Of a stretch of 64,000 nt of DNA, positions 46,680 through 56,466 are shown piece after piece. The stretch comes from Flavobacterium sp. ASV13. Lineage in GTDB: Bacteria > Bacteroidota > Bacteroidia > Flavobacteriales > Flavobacteriaceae. The translations under genes and the position numbers were made by a program. The notes beneath the pieces were generated by a model. The model saw only the letters and a program-made list of their open reading frames with translations, had not been told where the DNA came from and did no database searches. Each line of letters starts with the position of its first letter. The stretch's first letter is position 1. Where the stretch lies: assembly GCF_000745775.1 (NCBI RefSeq), contig NZ_JQJY01000002.1:1-64000 (forward strand), read 5' to 3'.

Positions 46680-46822
46680 TGTCTTGTTCAGATGGGACAA
46701 GACATTATCAATTATTTATTGAAATTAAAAAACACAGTTATTGTTGCTCTCCTATCGAGGTAGGATATAGTTTAGCATCTAAATGTATAAAGCCAGAGAA
46801 ATCGCCATTTATACATTGCTAA
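46680..46822 (+). ncRNA. Structured leader upstream of rpsB (candidate r-protein regulatory RNA)
   Basis: Three foldable elements lie between rpsI and rpsB: a perfect 8-bp stem (46680-46687 with 46697-46704), a small CCTA/TAGG hairpin near 46752-46765, and a long stem of 10 bp (46782-46791 with 46808-46817) extended by TTAGC/GCTAA across a 5-base one-sided bulge (46777-46781). The apical loop is 16 bases. No T-run follows, so it is not a simple terminator. It ends 27 bases before the rpsB ATG. The candidate role is feedback control by S2; this is inference. Confidence 0.5.
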
Positions 46823-46848
46823 TCAACAGAACGTAAACTAGTACAAAA

Positions 46849-47613
46849 ATGGCAAACAAAATAGAAGTAAAAGAATTACTAGAAGCAGGTGTTCACTTCG
46901 GACACATGACTAGAAAATGGGATCCAAACATGGCTCCTTACATTTATATGGAGCGTAATGGTATTCACATTATCAATCTATATAAAACTGCAGCTAAAAT
47001 TGAAGAGGCTAATGAAGCTTTGAAAAAAATCGCTGCATCAGGTAGAAAAATCTTATTCGTAGCTACCAAAAAACAAGCAAAAGACATCGTTGCTGATAAA
47101 GCAAAAGCTGCAAACATGCCTTACATCACTGAAAGATGGCCTGGTGGAATGCTAACTAACTTTGTAACTATCAGAAAGGCAGTTAAAAAAATGTCTTCTA
47201 TTGATAAAATGAAGAAAGATGGTACTTTCATGACGTTATCTAAAAAAGAGCGTTTGCAAGTTGATCGTCTACGTGCTAAATTAGAGAAAAACTTAGGTTC
47301 AATCGCTGACATGTCTAGACTACCAGCTGCATTGTTCGTAGTAGATATCAAAGCTGAACACATCGCAATAAAAGAAGCTCAAAAATTAAACATTCCAGTT
47401 TTCGCAATGGTTGATACGAATTCTGACCCAAGAGAGGTTGATTACGTGATTCCTGCAAATGATGACGCTTCTAAATCAATTGACAAAATTTTATCTTTAG
47501 TGACTACTGCAGTAATCGAAGGTCTTTCTGACAGAGGTGCTGAAAAAGAAGTTGAAGCTGCTGAAGAAGCTCCTGCTGTTGAGGCTGAAGCTGCTCCTGC
47601 AACTGAAGAATAA
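46849..47613 (+). CDS. rpsB: 30S ribosomal protein S2
   Basis: 254 residues. LLEAGVHFGHMTRKWDPNM, FVATKKQAKDIV, WPGGMLTNF and NIPVFAMVDTNSDPREVDYVIPANDDA mark S2, a late-assembling 30S protein needed for S1 binding. The C-terminus is a Glu/Ala-rich acidic extension (about 225-254), common in this phylum. Followed by tsf. Confidence 0.98.
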   Translation: MANKIEVKELLEAGVHFGHMTRKWDPNMAPYIYMERNGIHIINLYKTAAKIEEANEALKKIAASGRKILFVATKKQAKDIVADKAKAANMPYITERWPGGMLTNFVTIRKAVKKMSSIDKMKKDGTFMTLSKKERLQVDRLRAKLEKNLGSIADMSRLPAALFVVDIKAEHIAIKEAQKLNIPVFAMVDTNSDPREVDYVIPANDDASKSIDKILSLVTTAVIEGLSDRGAEKEVEAAEEAPAVEAEAAPATEE

Positions 47614-47751
47614 ATCAAATTTTAAATTCCAAATTTTAAATTCCAAATTCCAAATACAAAATTAAAAACGTTATGTTGATAATTTAATAAAATTGGAGTT
47701 TGGGATTTAGAAGATGGAATTTTTACTTTTAACATTAAAATTCAAAATATT
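47614..47751. repeat. AT-rich low-complexity repeats between rpsB and tsf
   Basis: Multiple copies of AAATTCCAAAT-like words at 47628-47655 and related inverted words (TTGGAGTTTGGGATTT) at 47694-47709. Likely a dispersed intergenic repeat. I see no gene in it. Confidence 0.55.
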
Positions 47752-48714
47752 ATGGCAACAATTACTGCTGCAGACGTAAATAAATTAAGACAATCTACAG
47801 GTGCCGGAATGATGGACTGTAAAAAAGCTTTAGTTGAAGCTGATGGAGATTTCGATAAAGCTATACAAGTTCTTAGAGAAAAAGGACAAAAAGTTGCTGC
47901 TAACCGTTCTGACCGTGAGTCTTCTGAAGGAGCTGCTGTTTCTTTTGTTAATGCAGACAACACTAAAGGAGCTATCATCACTTTAAACTGCGAAACTGAC
48001 TTCGTAGGTAAAAATGAAGCTTTCGTAACTTTAGCTAAAGATTTAGTTGAAAGAGCTATCAATTTCTCTTCTAAAGAAGAATTCTTAGCTTCAGATTTCA
48101 ACGGAATTACTGTTGCTGAAAAATTAATCGAGCAAACAGGTGTTATCGGTGAGAAAATCGAAATCGGTGGTTTCGAAATTTTAGAAGGTGCTTTCGTTGG
48201 ATCTTATGTTCACGTTAACAAAATTGCTGCATTAACTGCAATTTCTGCTGCAATTCCTAACGCTGACGTTTTAACTAAAGATGTTTCTATGCAAGTTGCT
48301 TCTATGGGAGCTGATACATTATCTTACAAAGATTTTGATCCTGCTTTCGTTGAATCTGAACTTGCTGCTCGTATTGCTGTAATCGAAAAAGACAATGAAG
48401 AAGCAAAACGTTTAGGAAAAACTTTAAAAAATGTTCCTAAATACATTTCTTTCTCTCAATTGACTGAAGAAGTTTTAAAACAAGCTGAAGAAGATGCTAA
48501 AGCTGAATTAAAAGCTGAAGGTAAACCAGAACAAATTTGGGATAAAATTATTCCTGGAAAAGTTCAACGTTTCATCTCTGACAACACTACTTTAGATCAA
48601 GAGAAAGCTTTATTAGATCAAAACTTCATCAAAGATGATAGTAAAAAAGTTGGTGATTATGTTAAAGGATTCAATACTGAAATCACTGGTTTCAAAAGAG
48701 TTACTTTAGGTTAA
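47752..48714 (+). CDS. tsf: Translation elongation factor Ts
   Basis: 320 residues, the long Bacteroidota form. N-terminal UBA-like domain VNKLRQSTGAGMMDCKKAL (about 8-26), then the nucleotide-exchange core with NCETDFVGKNEAF. It recycles EF-Tu-GDP. Genes rpsB and tsf form the usual pair. A strong terminator follows. Confidence 0.98.
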   Translation: MATITAADVNKLRQSTGAGMMDCKKALVEADGDFDKAIQVLREKGQKVAANRSDRESSEGAAVSFVNADNTKGAIITLNCETDFVGKNEAFVTLAKDLVERAINFSSKEEFLASDFNGITVAEKLIEQTGVIGEKIEIGGFEILEGAFVGSYVHVNKIAALTAISAAIPNADVLTKDVSMQVASMGADTLSYKDFDPAFVESELAARIAVIEKDNEEAKRLGKTLKNVPKYISFSQLTEEVLKQAEEDAKAELKAEGKPEQIWDKIIPGKVQRFISDNTTLDQEKALLDQNFIKDDSKKVGDYVKGFNTEITGFKRVTLG

Positions 48715-48758
48715 TCAAATTCTTTTTTGATATTTTAAATATCATTACTTTATTATAT

Positions 48759-48792
48759 AAGCCCATTTGTTTGACACAAATGGGCTTTTTTT
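48759..48792 (+). terminator. Rho-independent terminator after tsf
   Basis: 12-bp perfect stem AAGCCCATTTGT/ACAAATGGGCTT (48759-48770 and 48776-48787, loop TTGAC) followed by T5. A second, poorer hairpin at about 48826-48850 may end the converging peptidase gene. Confidence 0.92.
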
Positions 48793-48867
48793 ATGGATAA
48801 TTGTTTTAGATGGTACAAAAAAAAGACCGCCATTTCTGACAGTCTTGATTTTATAAATAATTCCGAA

Positions 48868-50985
48868 TTATTTTTTACTCTTAATTGGGAAGTTTCTTGC
48901 ACGCATCAAAGCATCTGATTTCGGAGCTCTTCCTCTGAAGTTTTCATACGCTTTCTCCTGATCAATAGTGTTTCCTACACTAAATACAGTATCATAAAGT
49001 CTTTTTGCAACAGCTTTATCGTAAGCACCTTTTCCTTCTGTAAAAGCTTCCCACGCATCAGCATTGATGACATCAGCCCATAAATAACTATAATATCCTG
49101 CAGCATATCCATCGCTTGAGAAAATATGCCCAAATTGCGGAATACGGTGACGCATTACAATTTCTGAAGGCATATGAAGCGCATCTAAAGTCTCTTTTTC
49201 AAATTTATGCGGATCAATAGGCTGTGTAGCCAAATGAAGCTTCATATCAACTAAAGAACTAGAAATAGTTTCAACAGTTGAAAAACCTTCTCCAAAGTTT
49301 GCTGCTTTTTCAATTCTGTCAACTAAAGCCTGAGGCAATGGCTGATTTGTTTTATAATGCAAAGCAAATTTGTTCAATACTTCCGGAGTTGCCAGCCAAT
49401 GCTCTAATAATTGTGACGGAAACTCAACATAATCTCTTGCAACAGCTGTTCCTGCTAAACTTGGGTATGTTACATTTGAACATAATCCGTGAAGGGCGTG
49501 ACCAAATTCATGGAATAAAGTCGAAGCATCTTCCCAAGAAATTAAAATTGGCTCATTTGGAGCACCTTTAACAAAATTACAGTTATTAGAAACAATTGTA
49601 AGTACATCTTTATCAAGTTTCTGTTGATCGCGGTAAGCATTCATCCACGCTCCAGAACGTTTTCCTGCGCGAGCATAAGGATCAAAATACCATAAACCTA
49701 CAACTTTGCCTGTTACTTTATTGCTTACTTCCCAAACACGTACATCTGGGTGATAAACTGGAACATTTGTAATTTGTTTGAAGCTTAAATTGAATAATTC
49801 TCCAGCAACCCAAAACATACCTTCACGTAAATTTTCTAATTGAAGATATGGTTTCACTTCGTTTTGATCTAAGTCATATTTTGCTTTTCTAACTTTTTCA
49901 GCATAAAAACGGTAATCCCAAGGCTGGATTTTAAAATTCCCTCCTTCAGCATCAACGATTTTTTGCATTTCAGCAACATCTTTATGAACTTGCTCAACAG
50001 CTGGCTCCCAAACTGATTCCATTAAAGCCAAAGTCTTTTTAGGATCTTTTGCCATTTTGTTAGACAAACTCCAATCAGCAAATGTTGGATAACCTAATAG
50101 TTTTGCTTTTTGAGTACGCAATTGTAAAATAGAAACAAGTGTAGCATTGTTATCATTTTCGTTTCCGTTATCTCCACGTTTCACAAAAATATCAAATGCT
50201 TTTTCTCTTAAATCTCTACGAGTTGAAAAAGTCAAAAATGGTTCTATTGAAGAACGTGTATTTGCAATACAACCTAAAACATCTAATTTTCTTTCTTTTG
50301 CTTCAGCTATAGCTGCATTTTTAACTTCTTGTGGCAAACCATCAAAATCGCTTTCTGTTTTTAAAGCTACGTATTGATTGTGTTCTTCTGCTAATAAATT
50401 TTGGCTAAAACGTGTAAAAAGTGTTGCCAATTCTTTATTTATTCCTGCAACTTTAGCTTTATCAGCCTCGTTTAGCTGAGCGCCCTGACGCACAAAATTA
50501 GTATAATACAACCAAATTAAACGTTGTTGCTCACCTGTAAGTTTGCTTTTTTCTTTTGAATTATAAACCGTTTCGATTCTGGTAAATAATTTTTTGTTTT
50601 GATTGATTTTATCTGAAAATTCAGAAAATTTAGGTGACAACTCTCTGTCAATTGCACTAAATTCAGGGCTACTTAAGTTTGATCTGTAAATCCCATAAAC
50701 AGTCAGAATTCGTTCAATTGTCCCTCCCGAACGCTCTAAAGCAACAATAGTATTTTCGAAAGTAGCTGGTTTTGGATTATTCGCAATAACATCTATTTCG
50801 TTTAATTTTTCCTGAATAGCAAATTGAATTGCTGGTTTAAAGTCGGAAACTTTGTACTCATTGAAGGCAGGAACTCCTCCGTAAGGACCTGACCAAGGTT
50901 TTAGCAACGGATTATCAGAATTGCTTTGTGCGGAAGCCGCAAAAAAAGTTGTACTCATGATAAAAATTGACATTAATTTTTTCAT
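48868..50985 (-). CDS. Exported M3-family metallopeptidase (peptidyl-dipeptidase Dcp-like)
   Basis: Zinc oligopeptidase of the M3 family, 705 residues from ATG 50985. A signal peptide (MKKLMSIFIMS...AASAQ, about 1-20) predicts periplasmic location. The zinc motif HEFGH is near residue 488 (STLFHEFGHALHG) with the third ligand Glu in the following helix. Length and features (KPWSGPYGGVPAF, FEKETLDALHMPSE) fit Dcp-type dipeptidyl carboxypeptidases, which cleave dipeptides from peptide C-termini. A TTG-started frame to 51030 is rejected because it would begin inside the -7 box. Confidence 0.93.
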   Translation of the reverse strand: MKKLMSIFIMSTTFFAASAQSNSDNPLLKPWSGPYGGVPAFNEYKVSDFKPAIQFAIQEKLNEIDVIANNPKPATFENTIVALERSGGTIERILTVYGIYRSNLSSPEFSAIDRELSPKFSEFSDKINQNKKLFTRIETVYNSKEKSKLTGEQQRLIWLYYTNFVRQGAQLNEADKAKVAGINKELATLFTRFSQNLLAEEHNQYVALKTESDFDGLPQEVKNAAIAEAKERKLDVLGCIANTRSSIEPFLTFSTRRDLREKAFDIFVKRGDNGNENDNNATLVSILQLRTQKAKLLGYPTFADWSLSNKMAKDPKKTLALMESVWEPAVEQVHKDVAEMQKIVDAEGGNFKIQPWDYRFYAEKVRKAKYDLDQNEVKPYLQLENLREGMFWVAGELFNLSFKQITNVPVYHPDVRVWEVSNKVTGKVVGLWYFDPYARAGKRSGAWMNAYRDQQKLDKDVLTIVSNNCNFVKGAPNEPILISWEDASTLFHEFGHALHGLCSNVTYPSLAGTAVARDYVEFPSQLLEHWLATPEVLNKFALHYKTNQPLPQALVDRIEKAANFGEGFSTVETISSSLVDMKLHLATQPIDPHKFEKETLDALHMPSEIVMRHRIPQFGHIFSSDGYAAGYYSYLWADVINADAWEAFTEGKGAYDKAVAKRLYDTVFSVGNTIDQEKAYENFRGRAPKSDALMRARNFPIKSKK

Positions 50986-51027
50986 TCTCGTTAATTTGAT
51001 TATAAATAATAGAAACTTGTTCTTCTC

Positions 51028-51057
51028 CAAAAATACCTAAAATTTACCAATCACAAA
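51028..51057 (-). promoter_or_regulatory. Promoter of the M3 peptidase gene
   Basis: Minus-strand TTTG (51054-51057), 18-base spacer and TATTTTTG (51028-51035); the chosen ATG is 43 bases downstream. Confidence 0.72.
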
Positions 51058-51196
51058 CTATTCACAGAATGTTAAAAAAAATCATTTCTTCTAAAACATT
51101 AATAATTCAGAAAAGCATTCGGGGTTGTTCAGAAAATCCTTTATAAAAAAAACGTATAAAAACGGGAAACCGTAAACATCCGAGTCTATTCTGTTT

Positions 51197-51204
51197 TATA
51201 TTTG
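51197..51204 (+). promoter_or_regulatory. -7 promoter element for the TraB/GumN gene
   Basis: TATATTTG matches TAnnTTTG. It lies 27 bases before the TTG chosen as start (51232). A start at TTG 51202 would sit inside this box. Confidence 0.5.
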
Positions 51205-51231
51205 TTTACCAAAACCTTTAATCGTTTTCTC

Positions 51232-54200
51232 TTGAAAAAATTACTTTATATCTCATTATTAATAACTTCGGTTATTCAGGCACAAAACAAAAGTCTTTTT
51301 TGGGAAATATCCGGCAACGGTTTAACCAAAAATTCTTATTTGTACGGAACCATGCATGTCAATGAAAAAGTATCTTTTCATTTATCAGATTCTTTCTTCA
51401 AAAATCTTTTAGGATCAGATATCGTGGCAAACGAAAGCAATCCGGAAACCTGGGGAGAACTAAACGGTTTAATGAAAAATGATGATTATAATTTCTCACC
51501 AAGTTTTTATTCGGAGTTTTATTTGTTCCCTGCGAGCAAAGAAAATATTAAGACTCTTTTTGTAAACGATAATGCGAAATATTTCAAAAACATGTTGTCA
51601 GGAGCCGAAGGAGATCAGGCTGATTTTCAGGAAAACACCGTTCTTGACATGTTTATTTTTCAGACCGGAAAAAAATACAAAAAGAAAATCGCCGGACTTG
51701 AAGACGCAAAACAATCTATGCTTTCTATACTTAACATAATGGATGAAGATGCTGTTGCGAAAGACGAAAACAAGACAGCTTTATTGAAAATTTTAAAAAA
51801 TAGAAACCCAACAGAAGTACTTAAAGAATATTATAGGGAAAAAGATATTGTTATGCTGGACTCTATTTACAAACTGATGTTTTCTAAAAAGGCACATGAT
51901 GCTCTTATTGTAAACCGCAATAAAGTGATGACCAAAAGCATTGATTCTATTGCAAAAACCGGAAGTTTATTCTCTGCTGTGGGCGCGGCACATCTTGGCG
52001 GAAATGAAGGTATTATTGCACTTTTAAGACAAAAAGGTTATACTGTAAAACCTATAATTGACACTTTTACTGAAAGTGGAAAAAATCAGAAAAAAACAAT
52101 TGAAGCTTACTTTCCAAATCCAAATTTCAGCGTTACAACTACAAAAGACAAAATGCTGCAATTGCCTTTGTATAAAACAACTATTGACGAAAATGAAAAT
52201 TTAGGTTCGCCAGATTTTACAAATGGCGGCGCCATTACAATCAAAAGAATTCCGTTAAATTATTTTTTGAAAAAAAATGACATTCCGTACAATATTAAAT
52301 CTTTAGACAGTTTATTTTTTGAAAACATAGCCGGAGACATTATTGAGAAAAAGTATTTTGAACAAAATAATTACGCCGGTTATGATATAAAAAATGTGAC
52401 CAAAACAGGAAATAGCCAGCATTCTAAATTCTTTGTTACGCCTCTTGAGATTATTTCGGTATCAATGACAGGTCCGTCAAATTATGTTCGCCAATATGAA
52501 AATGAAGTTTTTGAAAACATTAAAATAAAGCCTTTTAAAAATGAATGGGAGAAAATAAAACCACTAAAAGGCGGATTTGAAGCTGAAATTCCTTCCTTCA
52601 ATTTTGTCTTTGGAAATAATACTGAAACGGGACCTGATATTGATATTCAGGCTTTTGACAATCAAGAGAAAGGATATTATTTTTTAAGAGAAAAAACCTT
52701 AAATGATATTGAAACTTTAGAAAATTCAGAGTACGAACAACGACAAATTCATTATGAGTTTTATTTGCAACAAGATCAGGATTCAACTGATGTACAATAT
52801 AATAAAATAGAAAATTCATTGATTTCTTCCTCAAAAATAGGAAACAGAAATATGAAATTAAAAACGGTAATCGCCGGAAATAAATATTATTTACTTGGAA
52901 CTGTAAATACATCAGAAGAAAATACAAATCGATTTTTTAAATCGTTTTCAATTTCGCCTTTTGTCTATTCGTCAAAATCGAAAATCTATGTTGATTCAAT
53001 TGCAAACTACAAAATAGAAATTCCGGAGAAAGAAAATGAAAACTTGTTTTTAAATCTTAATCCTGACAAAAAAACACGAAAAAACACTTTTAATTCGTCC
53101 ATAAAATTTCAGCATTTTAATTCCGAAACAGGTCAAAAAATTATTCTGAAATATTATAAATATCCAAAATATGAGCGCAATCTGCCTATTGATTCCATTC
53201 AGAATAAATTCAAAAAAGAATTTTTAAAACAAGATTATGAAGATTTCACTGAAACCTATTTTGATGATGAAAATTTCACTGATAATCTGACTTCTTTATT
53301 AAGTGCCGAAGTATATACGAAGAATGGTTTTTCAGCATCGCTTTGGAACAAAATGCTTTTGAACAAAAAAGACAATTATGAGTTTATAACTGAAAATACT
53401 ACTTACAACAAAGAGGATAAAAGCTATATTATAAACGCAATAGTTTCTAAACCAAATGCCGTTCAAGCCATAAAATATAAAGTTTTGTACAAAGACAATA
53501 CAACGTATTTGTTGAGCACTCTTGTGGGCAAAAATTATAAAAATGAAGATGCTTTTATTGAAAAAACTTTCAATTCACTCTCTTTTGTAAAAAACAATCA
53601 AACTGAAAGCAGTGAGGATAAAGTGAAACTTTTTATTGAAGATGCAAAAAGCAAAAGCGATACAATTCGTTACTCGGCTTTAAAATCAATAAACACGCTG
53701 GATGTTTCAGATAATGATTTTGAAAGTCTGACCAATTTTATTGATACTTTCAATTTTAAAGAAAATGAAACCGACGCCATTACTACTCTTTTAGAAAAAA
53801 TAGGCGGAATGAAAGACGAAAGAGTTATTTCGTATTTGGAAAATTATTACAAAAAAGAAGCCGTTAAAACAGATATTCAAATTAGTATTCTAAAAGCGCT
53901 TTCGAATCAAAAATCAAAAACGGCTTACAAAAAAATAAATGAATTGTTCGATTACGATTTGCCAATTCCGGATAATCAATACGCGATTGCAAACTTGTTT
54001 TCGGCATTTGAAGAAGATTCAGAAAACAGCAAAGAATTGTTTCCTAATGTTTTTCAGTATTACAGCATTAAGGAATATCACAATCCTGTAATAACTTTTT
54101 GCAACTCGCTTTTTGAACAAAAATTAATCTCGGTTAAAAAATTAAAAGCGTTTAAAAAATTAATTCTGACCAATACAAAACTAGAATACAAAAGAGTCGC

Positions 54201-54894
54201 AAGTTGGAATCAGAAAAATAAAGCAAAACAAAACAATGATAATCTGGAAGCAACAGCAGTTTATTTTGACACTAATGAATCTCTAGCTGATTTGCTTACT
54301 TATACAACTTTAATCTACAATTATGCTGAAGAAAAACCAGTTAAAGATATTTTGGACAAAATCAGAAAGCTTGATATTCTGGAATTGAACATTGAATTGG
54401 CCCGATTAGGAATTGTAAACAACAAACTGAATTCGGCAGAAATTGAAAGCTTCTTAAAAGATCCAAAAACACAATTTGCTACAATTAATCTTTTATTAAA
54501 TCAGAATAAAAAAGAACTGATTCATTTTTCGGATGAAGAAATTTCAAAAGCTGCCGCAATTAATCTTCTGAGCCTTTCTGAAAAAGACAGCATTTCATTG
54601 ATGAAAAAGAAAATCATTGAGAAAGATGGTCACGAGATTTCACTTTTCTATTATAAAGTAAAAGCAAAAGATCTGGAAAAAAACCAGCTGTACACAATTG
54701 GTTTTATAAACGAAAACGGAAAAATAAATCCGCTTGCTTTCAATATAATCGATTCAAAACAACTTAATGACGAAGAAGATTTAGAAAACAAATACGATTT
54801 AATAGCTACAGAATATTTAAACAAAGAACATTTGAGATCGAGTTTTGAAAAACAAAAGATCGAAGATGAAAATATTCTTGATGGAGAATATTAA
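51232..54894 (+). CDS. TraB/GumN-like protein with long C-terminal extension, exported
   Basis: 1,220 residues from TTG 51232, which begins a clean signal peptide (MKKLLYISLLITSVIQAQ). No ATG lies before the cleavage site. Residues about 20-285 match the TraB/GumN (GTMHV...GAAHLGG) fold, related to EreA/ChaN-type enzymes: WEISGNGLTKNSYLYGTMHV and SAVGAAHLGGNEGIIALL. TraB-family proteins elsewhere are usually under 350 residues. Here about 900 more residues follow, with beta-rich repeats in the middle and helical HEAT-like repeats at about 800-1010 (ALKSINTLDVSD, ISILKALSNQKSK). The role of the extension is unknown. Confidence 0.78.
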   Translation: MKKLLYISLLITSVIQAQNKSLFWEISGNGLTKNSYLYGTMHVNEKVSFHLSDSFFKNLLGSDIVANESNPETWGELNGLMKNDDYNFSPSFYSEFYLFPASKENIKTLFVNDNAKYFKNMLSGAEGDQADFQENTVLDMFIFQTGKKYKKKIAGLEDAKQSMLSILNIMDEDAVAKDENKTALLKILKNRNPTEVLKEYYREKDIVMLDSIYKLMFSKKAHDALIVNRNKVMTKSIDSIAKTGSLFSAVGAAHLGGNEGIIALLRQKGYTVKPIIDTFTESGKNQKKTIEAYFPNPNFSVTTTKDKMLQLPLYKTTIDENENLGSPDFTNGGAITIKRIPLNYFLKKNDIPYNIKSLDSLFFENIAGDIIEKKYFEQNNYAGYDIKNVTKTGNSQHSKFFVTPLEIISVSMTGPSNYVRQYENEVFENIKIKPFKNEWEKIKPLKGGFEAEIPSFNFVFGNNTETGPDIDIQAFDNQEKGYYFLREKTLNDIETLENSEYEQRQIHYEFYLQQDQDSTDVQYNKIENSLISSSKIGNRNMKLKTVIAGNKYYLLGTVNTSEENTNRFFKSFSISPFVYSSKSKIYVDSIANYKIEIPEKENENLFLNLNPDKKTRKNTFNSSIKFQHFNSETGQKIILKYYKYPKYERNLPIDSIQNKFKKEFLKQDYEDFTETYFDDENFTDNLTSLLSAEVYTKNGFSASLWNKMLLNKKDNYEFITENTTYNKEDKSYIINAIVSKPNAVQAIKYKVLYKDNTTYLLSTLVGKNYKNEDAFIEKTFNSLSFVKNNQTESSEDKVKLFIEDAKSKSDTIRYSALKSINTLDVSDNDFESLTNFIDTFNFKENETDAITTLLEKIGGMKDERVISYLENYYKKEAVKTDIQISILKALSNQKSKTAYKKINELFDYDLPIPDNQYAIANLFSAFEEDSENSKELFPNVFQYYSIKEYHNPVITFCNSLFEQKLISVKKLKAFKKLILTNTKLEYKRVASWNQKNKAKQNNDNLEATAVYFDTNESLADLLTYTTLIYNYAEEKPVKDILDKIRKLDILELNIELARLGIVNNKLNSAEIESFLKDPKTQFATINLLLNQNKKELIHFSDEEISKAAAINLLSLSEKDSISLMKKKIIEKDGHEISLFYYKVKAKDLEKNQLYTIGFINENGKINPLAFNIIDSKQLNDEEDLENKYDLIATEYLNKEHLRSSFEKQKIEDENILDGEY

Positions 54895-54951
54895 TTTATT
54901 ATAAGCTTAAAATAATTAACTTTGAAAAAACAGATTTTATAATAAGCTTAT

Positions 54952-55614
54952 ATGTTTAAAACCAAAAAAGAAATTGTCTTTGTAATTCTGGCAGGTATAT
55001 TTATAACAAATGCAGTCGTAGCCGAATTAATTGGCGGAAAACTCATTCAGATTGGTCCTTTTGTAATGAGCATCGGGATTTTGCCCTGGCCAGTTGTTTT
55101 CTTGACAACCGATTTGATAAATGAATATTTTGGTGAAAAAGGAGTAAAAAAACTCTCCTTTATTACAGCCTGTTTGATTGCTTATGCTTTTCTAATTTTG
55201 TTTATGGCTATTGTAATTCCTGCTGCAAAAGGGATAAGTCCTGTAAATGATGACCAATTTCAGGCTGTTTTTGGTCAAAGTATGTGGATTATTGTTGGAA
55301 GTTTGATTGCTTTTATGGCATCTCAATTAATTGATGTTTGGATTTTTTGGTTTTTCAAAAGACGTACAGGCGAAAGAAAAATATGGCTTAGAACAACAGG
55401 ATCAACAGTAATTTCGCAATTATTTGATTCGTTTATTGTTCTTGGAATTGCATTTTGGCTACCGGGAAAAATCAACTTTGATACATTTATATCTTCTGCT
55501 TTAATTGGATATACTTTTAAATTATCGATTGCCATATTGCTGACGCCTTTAATATATGCCGGACACCATTTGATTAAAAAATATTTAGACGAAGATCCTC
55601 CTCACAAAGAATAA
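54952..55614 (+). CDS. Queuosine precursor transporter (VUT family, YhhQ-like)
   Basis: Membrane protein of 220 residues with about six helices, of the DUF165/VUT family. Typical segments are TNAVVAELIGGKLIQIG, LPWPVVFLTTDLINEYFG, SQLIDVWIFWFFKRRTG and WLRTTGSTVISQLFDSFIV. Relatives import queuosine precursors (preQ0/preQ1). The presence of queG in the window fits a cell that makes or salvages queuosine. It lies 57 bases after the TraB/GumN gene. Confidence 0.9.
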   Translation: MFKTKKEIVFVILAGIFITNAVVAELIGGKLIQIGPFVMSIGILPWPVVFLTTDLINEYFGEKGVKKLSFITACLIAYAFLILFMAIVIPAAKGISPVNDDQFQAVFGQSMWIIVGSLIAFMASQLIDVWIFWFFKRRTGERKIWLRTTGSTVISQLFDSFIVLGIAFWLPGKINFDTFISSALIGYTFKLSIAILLTPLIYAGHHLIKKYLDEDPPHKE

Positions 55615-55628
55615 AAAATAATCGGGTT

Positions 55629-56306
55629 ATGAAAAATGTTAGCTTACTTATTTTATTCGCATTAACATGTTTCTCTTTTAGTTGTGGCCGTGACGAAAAA
55701 AAGCCACCTAAAAAAATAATCATGCCCGTCAATATGCTGAAACCAGCTCCTGTTAAAACTGGTGTAAAAATAGCATCCAAAAATATCAAGGCACCGCAGG
55801 AAATTGGAACGAAAAAAACTGCTGCAAATCAAAAAACTTTTGCTGTAAAAAACACCATTGCCATAACTCCAGCTCTTAATCTGGAAAGCAATCCCAAAAA
55901 TGCAAATATTGATATCAAAAAAGAAGCAAACGACAAATTGCTGAATTTCGTTAATATCAGAAAGATTCTCAACAACTGTAAAACGGGTCAAACAATGACG
56001 CAAGAGCAACTCACACAAAACTTTGAAATTCCTGAAGAAGCAGTTAAACTAGTTAAAAGCGTTACGAAAACTGCTGAAAATGAGTTATCCGTGAAATGGA
56101 AGTCAACATGGCTTGTTGAAAAAGTATCAGATGCAGAACTTGAAGACGGCAAAATGAAAGTAAAATTCAAAGCCAATAAAATGTATATGTCCGGCAATGC
56201 TATCGGTATTAAATACAATCGAAAAATCTATACTAATTTAGTTATTGTTGGTCGTTCGGCATATATTCCGAGTGTGAAGGGATACAGCTGGCAAATAGGG
56301 CGATAA
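55629..56306 (+). CDS. Lipoprotein of unknown family
   Basis: 225 residues; signal peptide with lipobox FSFSC (Cys19), then a Lys/Pro-rich linker (20-95) and a compact C-terminal domain (about 110-225) with VKWKSTWLVEKVSDAELEDG and NLVIVGRSAYIPSVKG. I do not recognise the family. The C-terminal part is beta-rich and could be a small binding domain. It lies 14 bases after the transporter gene and may share its transcript. Confidence 0.75.
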   Translation: MKNVSLLILFALTCFSFSCGRDEKKPPKKIIMPVNMLKPAPVKTGVKIASKNIKAPQEIGTKKTAANQKTFAVKNTIAITPALNLESNPKNANIDIKKEANDKLLNFVNIRKILNNCKTGQTMTQEQLTQNFEIPEEAVKLVKSVTKTAENELSVKWKSTWLVEKVSDAELEDGKMKVKFKANKMYMSGNAIGIKYNRKIYTNLVIVGRSAYIPSVKGYSWQIGR

Positions 56307-56404
56307 GCAGTTTTTCTTAATACATCCATTAGATATTAAAACGTAAAAAATAATAATTAATCGTCAATAGCACAATTAAAAAGAAGAAAAAACTTACAAT
56401 TTTA

Positions 56405-56436
56405 TTGTTTTAACAAGTAAATACTTTGTATTTTTG
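56405..56436 (+). promoter_or_regulatory. Promoter of the lipocalin-like gene
   Basis: TTG (56405-56407), a 21-base spacer and TATTTTTG (56429-56436). The ATG is 30 bases downstream. Confidence 0.6.
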
Positions 56437-56466
56437 CAACTTGTTTAACAATAAATTTTTAATAAA

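Noticed and set aside
50986..51030. TTG-started extension of the M3 peptidase
   Set aside because: It would begin inside the predicted -7 box and places extra residues before a clean signal peptide.
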